A stretch of 64,000 nucleotides of DNA from Deinococcus humi (GCF_014201875.1 NZ_JACHFL010000008.1:124001-188000); one strand, 5' to 3'; positions 22,376 to 30,594 are shown, counted from the first letter of the stretch. Translations and numbers: made by a program. The notes: generated from the letters alone by a model not told the origin.

Positions 22376-23716
22376 ATGCCGCTCCGTCATCTCTTCTTCA
22401 TTTTTCTGCTACTGACTGGGTCAGCCTTCTCGGCCACCAACATTTCGCCGTCCCGTACCGTCACCGTGCGTTCCGGCGACACCCTGTACAAGCTGGCCAC
22501 GCGCGCCGGGCTCAGCGTGGCTCAGCTCAAGGCGGCCAACGGCCTGAAGAGCAACACCATCCGGGTGGGGCAGGTGCTGAAACTGAGCAGGGCGGCGGTC
22601 ATTCCCATGCCTCCTATCCGCGTGCCGGTCACCAGACCGACCGCCGTGACCTACACCGTCCAGCGCGGCGACTTCCTGAGCAAGATTGCCGCGAAATATG
22701 GGGTCAGCGTCGGCGCGCTCCAGGCCGCCAACCACATCAGTGGCACGCTGATCACGCCGGGGCAGCGTCTAAAGATTCCGGCGCGCGGCGCGGCCCCTCC
22801 CCCCCGCCCCACCACCGAAGTGCGGACGCTATACACCTATGTCCATGTCCATGCCGGAGAGACGGCAGCCAAAATCGCCCACAAGTACCGCATCAGCGTG
22901 GATCAACTGCGCCGGTTGAACGGGCTGTCCAGCTACAGATACATTATGCCGGGCATGAAAGTCCTGGTTCCGTCGCACGTTCCGGTGCCGATTCCTCCCC
23001 AGCCGCAGGGGAGGGCGGCCAGCCACAAGCAGCTGCGGCCACTGAATATTCCGGTGCAGATCATCAACGTGGATCTGCGCTACCGCAACGTGCTGATCGC
23101 GCCTGTGCTGCCCGGCGGCAGCCTGAGGTTTGGTTCCGGCGCGCGAGTCAGCCAACTGGCCCGCTCCAGCGGCGCGCAGGCGATCATCAACGGCTCTTAC
23201 TTCCACCCTCACAGCTACGCTCCCGCCGGGGACATCGTGATGCAGGGGCGTATGCTGACCTGGGGCCGCATCCCGCAGGCGCTGGCCATCACCCCCGACA
23301 ACCGCGCCGCCATTCGCCCCAGCACCACGGGTCTGCTGCGCGTGCCGCTGGATAGCGCATGGCACGGCATGGAGACCGTGATCGCCACCGGGCCACGGAT
23401 TCTGAAGAACGGGCGGGTGCAGCGCCAGTACAACAGCGCGTTCCGCGATCCGGCCCTGTTTGGCCGCGCCGCCCGCAGCGCCATAGGGCTGATCAGCAAC
23501 CGCGATCTGGTGATGGTCAGCACCAGGGCGCGCCTGACCACCACTGAGATGGCCAAGGTCATGGCCCGACTGGGGGTCAAAGAGGCCCTGCTGCTGGACG
23601 GCGGCAGTTCCACCGGACTGGCCTGGAACGGCAAACCCGTGCTGGACAGCGTCCGCAAGGTCAGCTACGGCATAGGGGTGTTTACCGAATACACCGGGCG
23701 GCGTTACATCCGCTGA
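22376..23716 (+). CDS. Secreted LysM plus phosphodiester glycosidase (NAGPA-type) protein
   Basis: A 446-residue exported protein. Residues 1-20 are a signal peptide (MPLRHLFFIFLLLTGSAFSA). Three LysM repeats follow at about 27-68, 85-128 and 150-195 (VRSGDTLYKLATRAGLS, VQRGDFLSKIAAKYGVS, VHAGETAAKIAHKYRIS), which should bind peptidoglycan. The C-terminal half (about 217-440) is a phosphodiester glycosidase domain of the NAGPA family, with AIINGSYFHP, AIGLISNRDLVMVS and LLLDGGSSTGLAWNG. It probably acts on glycan-linked phosphodiesters at the cell wall. An in-frame GTG at 22355 would add seven residues before the signal peptide and is less likely. Confidence 0.9.
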   Translation: MPLRHLFFIFLLLTGSAFSATNISPSRTVTVRSGDTLYKLATRAGLSVAQLKAANGLKSNTIRVGQVLKLSRAAVIPMPPIRVPVTRPTAVTYTVQRGDFLSKIAAKYGVSVGALQAANHISGTLITPGQRLKIPARGAAPPPRPTTEVRTLYTYVHVHAGETAAKIAHKYRISVDQLRRLNGLSSYRYIMPGMKVLVPSHVPVPIPPQPQGRAASHKQLRPLNIPVQIINVDLRYRNVLIAPVLPGGSLRFGSGARVSQLARSSGAQAIINGSYFHPHSYAPAGDIVMQGRMLTWGRIPQALAITPDNRAAIRPSTTGLLRVPLDSAWHGMETVIATGPRILKNGRVQRQYNSAFRDPALFGRAARSAIGLISNRDLVMVSTRARLTTTEMAKVMARLGVKEALLLDGGSSTGLAWNGKPVLDSVRKVSYGIGVFTEYTGRRYIR

Positions 23717-23925
23717 GAAGAAGACTGGGATGAGAGCCGAGGCCCGAACCTTCTGCGTCCCGCCCCGCTCTACGCCGCCTGCTCCAGGGCACTGAACAAG
23801 CAGTCAGTCACAAGTCACACGGCCCAAAGGGGCGAAGAAACGCCCTCAAGAACATCTCTGGACAACAAAAATGTGTCCTGGCCAGGGCGGAGAATTCCTA
23901 CGAGCGGTCATTTGGACAAATGCTC

Positions 23926-23931
23926 TAGCAT
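23926..23931 (+). promoter_or_regulatory. -10 box upstream of rbfA (leaderless type)
   Basis: TAGCAT ends six bases before the ATG at 23938, which opens a 13-codon leader ORF, not rbfA itself. Confidence 0.5.
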
Positions 23932-23937
23932 GACGGG

Positions 23938-23979
23938 ATGATCCTTTGCCGTCTTGCTCTCCCCAGGTTCCAGGCATGA
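23938..23979 (+). CDS. Candidate 13-residue leader peptide coupled to rbfA
   Basis: ATG at 23938 opens [13 protein letters not shown], and its TGA stop overlaps the rbfA ATG (ATGA at 23976-23979). A TAGCAT box sits six bases before the ATG, so ribosomes could load on a leaderless mRNA, translate the leader and re-initiate at rbfA, which has no clear Shine-Dalgarno sequence of its own. This is inference from spacing; the peptide itself resembles nothing known. Confidence 0.45.
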   Translation: MILCRLALPRFQA

Positions 23980-24263
23980 AGCCCGAACAGGTCCAGTCCC
24001 AGATCACCCGTGTCCTCAGCGAGGCGATCAGCGGTCTGCGTGATCCGCGCGTGCCGCTGATCGTGACCGTCGAGCGCGTGACCCTGACCTCAGACTTCAG
24101 TCTGGCGCGTGTGTACGTCAGTGCTCTGGGGGCCGACATGCCCGACTTGCTCGAGGCCCTGGATCACGCGCGCGGCCACCTGCAACGGCAGGTTGCTCAG
24201 CAGGTGCGCATGCGCCGCACGCCCACGCTGGAATTCCGCGCGGCCGAGGACAACCTGCTGTGA
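23976..24263 (+). CDS. rbfA: 30S ribosome-binding factor A
   Basis: A 95-residue RbfA, a KH-type RNA-binding maturation factor that acts on the 5' helix of 16S rRNA during late 30S assembly. [38 protein letters not shown] and [14 protein letters not shown] match the family; it is slightly short, as in other thermus-deinococcus relatives. It is coupled at both ends: its start overlaps the candidate leader ORF and its stop overlaps the thioesterase GTG (GTGA). Confidence 0.9.
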   Translation: MKPEQVQSQITRVLSEAISGLRDPRVPLIVTVERVTLTSDFSLARVYVSALGADMPDLLEALDHARGHLQRQVAQQVRMRRTPTLEFRAAEDNLL

Positions 24264-24655
24264 GCGTCTCCATCCAGACCACCATCCGGGTGCGCTACGC
24301 CGAAACCGACATGATGGGCGTCGTCCATCACGCCACCTACCCGGTGTGGTTCGAGGTGGGACGCACGGACCTGATGCGCGAGCTGGGGCTGCCGTACACC
24401 GAGATCGAGGCGCGCGGCTATTACCTGATGCTCTCGGGCCTAAACGTGGAGTATCGCCGCGCCGCACGCTACGACGACGAACTGACCGTAACCACGCAGA
24501 TCTCGGCCATTCGCAGCCGCACCGTCACATTCATCTATCAGGTTCTGCGCGGCGAGGAACTTGTGGCGACCGGAGAAACCCGCCACATCACCACCGACAA
24601 ACAGTATCGCCCGGCCCGCATGCCGGAGGACGTGCTCAAGGCGCTGGGCGGCTAG
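24260..24655 (+). CDS. Acyl-CoA thioesterase, YbgC/FadM hot-dog family
   Basis: A 131-residue single hot-dog domain protein. [25 protein letters not shown] is the 4-hydroxybenzoyl-CoA thioesterase-type active-site segment (Asp in ETD, followed by the buried helix), and [15 protein letters not shown] is the conserved strand pair. It should hydrolyse acyl-CoA or acyl-ACP thioesters; chain specificity is unknown. It starts with GTG at 24260, overlapping the rbfA stop by 4 bp. Confidence 0.92.
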   Translation: MSVSIQTTIRVRYAETDMMGVVHHATYPVWFEVGRTDLMRELGLPYTEIEARGYYLMLSGLNVEYRRAARYDDELTVTTQISAIRSRTVTFIYQVLRGEELVATGETRHITTDKQYRPARMPEDVLKALGG

Positions 24656-24671
24656 CCCCGGTGAGCACCCA

Positions 24672-25427
24672 TCAGTCCAAGTAGTCCCGCGCCCGGAGGT
24701 GGCTGGCGCGGAGGTTGAAACGTTCGGCATACTTGACCCCGGCCAGCCGTCCGGCCCCCGCGCGGCCCTCGCGGAACAGTTCGTCCGTCCACTGCCACTT
24801 GTAGAAATCCCGGTAGTACGAGGCGATGGCCGCCGCCGTCTCCAGCGTGTCCCCGATGTTCACGAAGACTTCGGGATAGGGGCTGGCCGGGGCGAAGTAC
24901 TGATAGAAGCGGATCGGATCGCGCCACGCTTCCAGGCGGCGCACGTCCTCACCGCTCTCCACGGCGTCGTCGCCGCTCAGATCGGGGGCCGGGGGCATGG
25001 CCTGACCGTCACCCTGCTCGTTGACGATCTTGGGAATGCGGGCCAGCGTGATCGCGTCGAAGGCGATTTTGGCCGTCATGCGGTGATCGGGGTGCGGATG
25101 ATCGTCGCTCCAGGTGATGACGGCGTTGGGCCGGAAAGTGGCGTACAACCGGGCCAGTTGCAGCGCCTCGTTGCGGCCCCCAGTCATGCGGCTGTCCCCC
25201 ATGTCGAAGAAGTGGTATTTCGCGCCGATCCTGTCGGCCACCCATGCTCCATGCTCGCGCCGGATACGGGTCACCTCCTCGTGTGAGGTATCGCCGAACT
25301 GGCTGGCAAGTTCGCCCAGCGTCGTCCAGACCAGCATGATCTCGTCGCCGCGCGCCGCGTGCTTCGCCAGCGTGCCAGCGCAACCGATCTCGTCGTCAGG
25401 GTGGGCAAACACAGCCATGATTCGCAT
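24672..25427 (-). CDS. PIG-L (LmbE) family deacetylase
   Basis: A 251-residue zinc-dependent N-deacetylase. AVFAHPDDEIGCAG carries the HPDDE zinc/catalytic motif near residue 8, and DHPHPDHRM near residue 110 gives the downstream HPDH ligands. Family members deacetylate GlcNAc groups in bacillithiol or mycothiol precursors, diacetylchitobiose or GlcNAc-PI. At 251 residues it is longer than a typical BshB, so I do not assign bacillithiol synthesis. A TATTCT box seven bases before the ATG indicates a leaderless single-gene unit. Confidence 0.9.
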   Translation of the reverse strand: MRIMAVFAHPDDEIGCAGTLAKHAARGDEIMLVWTTLGELASQFGDTSHEEVTRIRREHGAWVADRIGAKYHFFDMGDSRMTGGRNEALQLARLYATFRPNAVITWSDDHPHPDHRMTAKIAFDAITLARIPKIVNEQGDGQAMPPAPDLSGDDAVESGEDVRRLEAWRDPIRFYQYFAPASPYPEVFVNIGDTLETAAAIASYYRDFYKWQWTDELFREGRAGAGRLAGVKYAERFNLRASHLRARDYLD

Positions 25428-25434
25428 GGGGCAC

Positions 25435-25440
25435 AGAATA
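25435..25440 (-). promoter_or_regulatory. -10 box for the PIG-L gene (leaderless type)
   Basis: TATTCT on the minus strand, exactly seven bases before the ATG at 25427. Confidence 0.6.
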
Positions 25441-25464
25441 GAGCCATCCCAGGGGCCGGGGCGC

Positions 25465-25926
25465 TCAGCGCACGAAGCGGATGCTCAGGGGGTAGTGGTA
25501 GGGCTGGCCGGAGCTGACCCGCACCACCGCCACGATCATAAAGATGAAGGGGATAATGCTTAGGAGCAGCAGCAGCGGCACGAAGAACACAAAGAAGGCC
25601 GCAAAGGTGCCCAGAAAGGCAAAAATGCCAAGATCTTCCGAGCCTGCTGCCGTGCCCAGCGCCCCGCCGATGACCCCCAGACTGAACAGGGCGAAGGCCA
25701 GCACGCCGATGACGACGCCGTAGACCCACATGCTCAACTGAAAATTGAGCGCCTCCTTACCCTGCTGGTTCAGCGCGGGGCTGCGGTCCCGCAAGGCCAG
25801 CCACGCCACCAGCGGTCCCAGCACGTTGCCCAGGGTGGGCAACAGGAAGCCCGCCAGCGGCGACAGGTGGACCAGCACCGCCGGGGTGCGGTCCGCCTCG
25901 GGGATGGCGAGGACAGTGGGGCTCAT
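25465..25926 (-). CDS. DUF4870 (Tic20-like) membrane protein
   Basis: A 153-residue membrane protein of the DUF4870 family: LVHLSPLAGFLLPTLGNVLGPLVAWL as first span, the conserved ALNQQGKEALNFQLSMWVYG with second span, then two further spans and a C-terminal PYHYPLSIRFVR that is typical of the family. Its function is unknown. AAGGG lies six bases before the ATG at 25926, inside a tiny upstream reading frame that ends on this start codon. Confidence 0.9.
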   Translation of the reverse strand: MSPTVLAIPEADRTPAVLVHLSPLAGFLLPTLGNVLGPLVAWLALRDRSPALNQQGKEALNFQLSMWVYGVVIGVLAFALFSLGVIGGALGTAAGSEDLGIFAFLGTFAAFFVFFVPLLLLLSIIPFIFMIVAVVRVSSGQPYHYPLSIRFVR

Positions 25927-25940
25927 GCTTGACCCTTCAT
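25923..25940 (-). CDS. Candidate 5-codon leader ORF before the DUF4870 gene
   Basis: ATG at 25940 opens MKGQA, whose TGA overlaps the DUF4870 ATG (ATGA). The 11-base sequence GTCAAGCATGA occurs twice in tandem, once at each start. A TAGTGT box is five bases before the first ATG. Such short frames can arise by chance; the parallel with the rbfA leader is the reason to list it. Confidence 0.3.
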   Translation of the reverse strand: MKGQA

Positions 25941-25945
25941 GCTTG

Positions 25946-25972
25946 ACACTACGCAGCCTGGCTGCCTACAGT
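25946..25972. promoter_or_regulatory. Back-to-back promoters for the DUF4870 and rnhA genes
   Basis: Within a 53-bp divergent gap, TAGTGT (25946-25951, minus strand) serves the DUF4870 side and TACAGT (25967-25972, plus strand) lies seven bases before the rnhA GTG. The two -10 boxes are 15 bp apart, so their polymerase sites overlap and the genes may compete. Confidence 0.5.
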
Positions 25973-25979
25973 TCCGGGC

Positions 25980-26534
25980 GTGACGCGCCCCCGAACCTCA
26001 TTCCCCAAGACTGCCGCCCGCAAGGCGCAGGACAAGGCGCGCGATCTGCTGCCGCTGAAAGCGGGCATCCAGCCCACCGTTCCGGTTGCCGGAAATGTGG
26101 TGGACCTGTTCAGTGACGGCGCGTGTGACACGGCCGCGGGACACGGCGGCTGGGCCTGCATCCTGCGCGCTGGGGAGCATGAACTGGTCCTGAGCGGCAA
26201 CGAGGAGGGCACCACCAACAACCGCATGGAACTGCGCGGCCTCCTCGAAGGCCTCCAGAGCCTCAAGCGGCCCTGCCAGGTGCGCGTGATCACCGACAGC
26301 CAGTACCTGCGCAAGGCCTTCACCGACGGCTGGATTCTGAACTGGCAGCGCAACGGCTGGAAAACGGCGGGCAAGGAACCGGTCAAGAATCAGGATCTGT
26401 GGGAAGCGTTGATCGAGCAGGCCAGGACACACGCCCTGACCTTCGTGTGGGTCAAGGGCCACGCCGGGCACGGCGAGAACGAGCGGGTAGACGAACTGGC
26501 CGTGCAGGAACGCAAGAAACTTCGGGCGAGGTGA
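25980..26534 (+). CDS. rnhA: Ribonuclease HI with N-terminal extension
   Basis: A 184-residue RNase HI that removes RNA from RNA-DNA hybrids. The DEDD site is intact: Asp46 (FSDGACD), Glu84 (NNRMELRG), Asp106 (VITDSQYL) and Asp171 (ERVDELA). GWKTAGKEPVKNQDLWEAL is the basic handle region. About 38 extra basic, Lys/Arg/Ala-rich residues precede the fold and show no recognisable domain. It begins with GTG at 25980, seven bases after a TACAGT box; its stop overlaps the next gene by GTGA. Confidence 0.93.
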   Translation: MTRPRTSFPKTAARKAQDKARDLLPLKAGIQPTVPVAGNVVDLFSDGACDTAAGHGGWACILRAGEHELVLSGNEEGTTNNRMELRGLLEGLQSLKRPCQVRVITDSQYLRKAFTDGWILNWQRNGWKTAGKEPVKNQDLWEALIEQARTHALTFVWVKGHAGHGENERVDELAVQERKKLRAR

Positions 26535-27166
26535 GGGCTGTGGACGGCGCGGAGTGGCTGACCACCCTGCAACGCACCTGTGCGCCGTCCGGGGAGCTGG
26601 CGGCAGACGTGGACGCCCTGTTCGCCGCGCATAGCCGGGGGATCACCCGCGAACACGTTCCGCGTGTGGCCCGGGAAGCAGGCAGGCTGGCCCAGCGTTT
26701 CGATGTCGATCCTCACCACGCAGAGATTGCGGCGCTCCTCCACGATGTAGGCGGCATCGTCTCCGGCGCGAAGATGCCAGCCCTGTGCGAGAGTCTGGGA
26801 CTGCCTATCGTGCCAGAAGAACGTCAGGTGCCCATGCTCCTGCACGCCAAGCTCAGCGTGATGCTGGCCCGCGAACTGTATGGGGTGACCGACGCGGGCA
26901 TCTTGCAGGCCATCCGGTTTCACACGACCCTGCACGCCCAGCCCACGCCGCTGGACATGGTGGTCTTTCTGGCCGACAAGCTGGAGTGGGACCAGGGCGG
27001 CGTTCCCCCGTACCACGCCCAACTGTGGAGCGCACTGGAGCAGGGCCTGGAGGCAGGGACACACTGGTTCCTGGGCTGGATGGCCTCGCCGCAGGCCAGA
27101 TTGCTGATCCCCCACCCTGATCTGCGGGCGGCCTGGAGAGCTTTCGGGATCAGCGCTCCAGACTGA
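26531..27166 (+). CDS. HD-domain phosphohydrolase, YqeK-like
   Basis: A protein of about 211 residues with an HD domain: EHVPRVAREAGRLAQRF, HHAEIAALLHDVGG (the HD pair near residue 80), AKLSVMLARELYGV and IRFHTT. The layout matches the YqeK family, which hydrolyses symmetrical diadenosine tetraphosphate in Firmicutes and is usually found beside nadD and rsfS; here it follows rnhA instead. The GTG at 26531 overlaps the rnhA stop; a second GTG at 26540 is an alternative. Its 3' end overlaps the convergent GNAT gene by 17 bp. Confidence 0.8.
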   Translation: MRAVDGAEWLTTLQRTCAPSGELAADVDALFAAHSRGITREHVPRVAREAGRLAQRFDVDPHHAEIAALLHDVGGIVSGAKMPALCESLGLPIVPEERQVPMLLHAKLSVMLARELYGVTDAGILQAIRFHTTLHAQPTPLDMVVFLADKLEWDQGGVPPYHAQLWSALEQGLEAGTHWFLGWMASPQARLLIPHPDLRAAWRAFGISAPD

Positions 27167-27575
27167 GAGTGCAGAAGAACCTGCGCCGCTCTCCCCTGTT
27201 TGGGGCATTCCGCACCTCAAACCCGCCCCGCCTGTAAAAACCCACCGCATCCTCGTCCGTCTCCGCCGTCAGCTGGGAGAGTCCGAGGGACGCGGCAATG
27301 CCACGCAGAAGTTCGTGCCCGAAGCCGCGCCCAACCTGATCCAGCCGGGTGCCGATGTGGAGGACTTCCGCCTCAGGGCCGGCCACCCGCAAGCCTGCCG
27401 CACACACCGGTTCGCCGCCGACCATCCAGACGAACACTTTGCGATCTGCTTCCGTGCGGTATGCCTCCAGCGCACGGACCATTCGCTCCGGATCAGGAAA
27501 CATGGCCCGGCCCAGCAGGGCGGCGATCTCAGGGGTCAGGATGGGGGCGGAGCACAGCACGGGCCCATTGTGCAT
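27150..27575 (-). CDS. GNAT family N-acetyltransferase
   Basis: A 141-residue acetyltransferase of the GNAT fold. The acetyl-CoA loop is in the region RLDQVGRGFGHELLRGIAA (RxGxG-like) near residue 85, and the C-terminal AVGFYRRGGFEV is the usual Y..GF strand. The acceptor is unknown. ATG at 27575 was chosen; an in-frame TTG at 27587 would add four residues. Confidence 0.85.
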   Translation of the reverse strand: MHNGPVLCSAPILTPEIAALLGRAMFPDPERMVRALEAYRTEADRKVFVWMVGGEPVCAAGLRVAGPEAEVLHIGTRLDQVGRGFGHELLRGIAASLGLSQLTAETDEDAVGFYRRGGFEVRNAPNRGERRRFFCTLSLER

Positions 27576-27723
27576 GGCGTCCCGCAAGTTGTCGCTCAGT
27601 CGCGCAGCCCTGCGTCGCCTTGTGGACTCCGTGGCAGGCAGCGGACGCCCTACGCGCAGGAATGCCTGACATGACGTGTGGGGCGGTGATTCCCCTTCTC
27701 TGTGACCATCCGTTCGCTTCCAC

Positions 27724-27752
27724 TTGACTTCTCATCCCCAGCGGCTTACCTT
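27724..27752 (+). promoter_or_regulatory. Sigma-A type promoter of the LacI regulator gene
   Basis: TTGACT (27724-27729), a 17-base spacer and TACCTT (27747-27752). This is the best -35/-10 pair in the window and predicts a start near 27760 with a leader of about 110 nt. Confidence 0.75.
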
Positions 27753-27762
27753 AAGATCGTCC

Positions 27763-27783
27763 TTAATGTAACGTTTTCAACCC
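27763..27783 (+). promoter_or_regulatory. Candidate LacI-family operator
   Basis: The stretch around AACGTT (27770-27775), within TGTAACGTTTTCA, has the central CG and AACGTT core common to LacI-family operators. It lies just downstream of the predicted transcript start, as expected for autorepression. The outer positions of the two halves match poorly. Confidence 0.45.
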
Positions 27784-27872
27784 CGGCACCTGGCTGTGGC
27801 CGCCCCCGCATTCCATGAGTTTCTGTCCGTTGTTGTGCAGCTGTCCCCCTCCTTGAATCCCTGAGAGGCGTG

Positions 27873-28880
27873 ATGCGCGAAACCACCACTTCCCTATCCT
27901 CAATTGGCCCACGCGGCGCGGGAATCCGCGAGGTGGCGCGGCTGTCGGGGGTGTCGATTGCCACGGTGTCGAGGGTCTTCAACGACGCCGCCTCGGTCAG
28001 TCCGGAAACGCGGCAACGGGTGCTGGAGCGCGCGGAGGCGCTGGGCTACGCGCCGAGTTCACTGGGCCGCAACCTGGTGCGCGGGCGCAGCGAACTGCTG
28101 GGGCTGATCGTGCCGAACGTGTCCTTTCCCCTGTACGGCGAGATGATCGGCGGCATCGAGGCCGTGCTGGGCGAGCAGGGCATGAGCATTCTGCTAGCGT
28201 CCAGCCACGACGACGCAGGCAGCGAACTCACGGCGACGCAGCACCTGCTACGGCACGCGGTGGACGGCGGCATCGTCATCAATTCGCTTCTAGAAAGCTC
28301 TCCACCTGCCCTGCGCGCGGTGAAGTGGGTTCAGATCTCTCCCGAACACGCTGGGCTGCCGTTCCGGGTGGAGCTGGACAATGCCGAGGGGGGACGGCTG
28401 GCCGCCCTTGAACTGTTGCGTGTGGGCCGACGGCAACTGGCCTACCTGGGTGCCCCAGGCCGTGAGAGTCAGGAGCGGGAGCGGGGCTTTGCGGAGACAC
28501 TGGGCCAGGCAGGGCTGACGTACCGCCGCGCGGAAGGCGATTACTCCGAACGTTCAGGGACGTGGGCCGCCGACACGCTGCTGGAGGGCGGCGGTACACC
28601 AGACGCCATCTTCGTGGCCGGTGACCTGATGGCGGCGGGCGTCCTGCGCGCCCTGCACCGACGCGGCCTGCAGGTGCCCGGCGACGTGGCCGTGGTGGGC
28701 TTCGACGACGCCGTGATCGCCTCGCTGCTGTACCCACGTCTGACCAGCGTCCGGCAGCCCGCCCGCACGATGGGCGCGGCGGCGGCAGAATTGTCGCTGC
28801 GCCTGATCGCCGGTCTGAACGCTGAATCGGTGACCTTTGCGCCGGAACTGGTGCGGCGTGAGTCCACCGGCCCACCATGA
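27873..28880 (+). CDS. LacI family transcription regulator
   Basis: A 335-residue regulator. The N-terminal helix-turn-helix is IREVARLSGVSIATVSRVFNDAASVSP with the hinge helix at YAPSSLGRNLVRG; the rest is a periplasmic-binding-protein-like sensor (LLGLIVPNVSFPLYGEMIGGIE, VVGFDDAVIASLLYPRLTSVRQP). AGAGG lies four bases before the ATG at 27873. It directly precedes the ABC importer genes on the same strand, so it probably controls the amino-sugar cluster in response to an imported sugar. The effector is not known. Confidence 0.93.
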   Translation: MRETTTSLSSIGPRGAGIREVARLSGVSIATVSRVFNDAASVSPETRQRVLERAEALGYAPSSLGRNLVRGRSELLGLIVPNVSFPLYGEMIGGIEAVLGEQGMSILLASSHDDAGSELTATQHLLRHAVDGGIVINSLLESSPPALRAVKWVQISPEHAGLPFRVELDNAEGGRLAALELLRVGRRQLAYLGAPGRESQERERGFAETLGQAGLTYRRAEGDYSERSGTWAADTLLEGGGTPDAIFVAGDLMAAGVLRALHRRGLQVPGDVAVVGFDDAVIASLLYPRLTSVRQPARTMGAAAAELSLRLIAGLNAESVTFAPELVRRESTGPP

Positions 28881-28943
28881 CGCGCCCACACGTTCCAAGT
28901 CGGTTCAGCGGCCCCTCGCCCCTTTTCGTACCGGAGGAATCCC

Positions 28944-30578
28944 ATGAAAAGCAACGTCAAGACCATCATCTCGCTTGCCCTGATCGTGACCGCCGCCCTT
29001 GGCAGCGCCGCCCATGCGCAGAACCCCAAGTCCACGTTCACCATCGTGCGCTCGACCCAGTGGGGGGCGGAGAACTACAACCCTTTCGTGCCCGGCGATC
29101 AGCACCTGCTGCCCACCAACTCGGCCATTTACGAGAGTCTGTTCTTCGTCAACTCGATCAACGGCAGGGTCACCCCTGTGCTGGGCACCAAATACGCCTG
29201 GAGCAAGGACAACAAGACCCTGACGGTGACCACCCGGCCCAATGTCAAGTGGACGGACGGCCAGGCGTTCAGCGCAAATGACGCCGCCTTCAGCTTCAAT
29301 TACCTCAAGGCCAATCCGGCCCTGGACACCAACGGGCTGTGGAAGGGCGGCCTGAGCGCGGTCAAGGCCACCAATCCCAGTACCCTGGTCTTCACTTTCT
29401 CTGCGGCCAACACGCCGATGTTCCAGTTCATCGCCAACACCCCCATCGTGCCCCAGCATCTGTGGAAGGATGTCAAGGATCCCAGCACCTTCGCCAACAC
29501 CAAGCCGGTGGGCACCGGGCCGTTCGTGGCCGACAGCTACAGCCAGCAGGCGCTACGGGTGCTGAAGAACCCCAACTACTGGATGCCCAACCAGCCCTAC
29601 GTGGACGCGCTGGTGTGGGTGGCCACCAGCAGCAACGACGCGGCCCAGCTCAAGCTGCTGAGCGGCGAGGCCGACTTTGGTTACGTGGGCATCTCCGATC
29701 CCAAGGCCTACGCCGCCAAGAGTAAGGACGCCAGCTACTGGTGGCCCACCAACAACATCAATTTCCTGTACTTCAATACGGTCAAAGCGCCGTTCAACGA
29801 CGTGAACTTCCGCAAGGCCGTGGCCGCCGCCATCGACACCAAGGAGGTCGCGCAAAAAGCCTATGCGGGCGCAGTTCCAGCGGCCAACCCCGCCGCCATC
29901 TTCCCCGGTCAGCAAAAGCAGTGGCTGACCGCCGCCGCCAAGCCCACCTTCGACGTGGCCGCTGCCGACAAGGCTCTGACGGCCGCCGGGTACAAGAAGG
30001 ACAGCAGCGGCAACCGCCTGGGCAAGGACGGCAAGGCGCTGCCCAGCTTCAAGATCCTGGTGGGCGCGGGCTGGACGGACTTTATTACCATGGCACAGGT
30101 GATCGGCAACAACCTCAAGAAGGTGGGGATCAACACCAGCATCGACCAGCAGGCGTGGGGCAGCTACTCTGGTGGCCTCCAGACCGGCAGCTACGACATG
30201 GGCATCAGCTGGGGCTGGGGCAATGGCTCGACGCCCTTCTATACCTTCAACGCCGCCTTCAATCCGGACTTCTCGGCTGCGGTGGGCAAGACGGCCCCCA
30301 GCAACCTGTCGCGCTACACCAATCCGGCCATCACCAGCGCCCTGAAAACCTTCCGCACCACCAGCGACCAGGCCACGCAGCAAAAGGCCATCTCCACCAT
30401 CGTCAGCACGGTCATGAAGGATCAGCCCTGGGTGCCGCTGACGGACCGGGTGAACTTCGGCCTGTTCAACACCAGCAAATTCACCGGCTTCCCCAGCGCC
30501 GAGAACCCCTACAACGATTCCTCGCCCGACGACACCAACGGCGCGCGGCTGCTGTACCTGAACGTCAAGCCTAAGTAA
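28944..30578 (+). CDS. ABC transporter substrate-binding protein, family 5 (peptide/oligosaccharide type)
   Basis: A 544-residue exported solute-binding protein of the DppA/OppA class. Residues 1-25 are a signal peptide ending AHA; there is no lipobox cysteine, so it may be free or anchored otherwise. NYNPFVPG, LPTNSAIYESLFF, VKWTDGQAFSANDAAFSF and GTGPFVADSY match family 5. These proteins bind peptides, but chitobiose and beta-glucoside importers of other bacteria also use them; the glycosidases downstream favour a sugar or glycopeptide. The start has GGAGGA six bases upstream. Confidence 0.92.
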   Translation: MKSNVKTIISLALIVTAALGSAAHAQNPKSTFTIVRSTQWGAENYNPFVPGDQHLLPTNSAIYESLFFVNSINGRVTPVLGTKYAWSKDNKTLTVTTRPNVKWTDGQAFSANDAAFSFNYLKANPALDTNGLWKGGLSAVKATNPSTLVFTFSAANTPMFQFIANTPIVPQHLWKDVKDPSTFANTKPVGTGPFVADSYSQQALRVLKNPNYWMPNQPYVDALVWVATSSNDAAQLKLLSGEADFGYVGISDPKAYAAKSKDASYWWPTNNINFLYFNTVKAPFNDVNFRKAVAAAIDTKEVAQKAYAGAVPAANPAAIFPGQQKQWLTAAAKPTFDVAAADKALTAAGYKKDSSGNRLGKDGKALPSFKILVGAGWTDFITMAQVIGNNLKKVGINTSIDQQAWGSYSGGLQTGSYDMGISWGWGNGSTPFYTFNAAFNPDFSAAVGKTAPSNLSRYTNPAITSALKTFRTTSDQATQQKAISTIVSTVMKDQPWVPLTDRVNFGLFNTSKFTGFPSAENPYNDSSPDDTNGARLLYLNVKPK

Positions 30579-30594
30579 GGCTGCGGGAGGAGGA

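Noticed and set aside
24672..25427. Assignment of the PIG-L gene as bacillithiol BshB
   Set aside because: Longer than typical BshB and with no other bsh gene nearby; left as a general PIG-L deacetylase.
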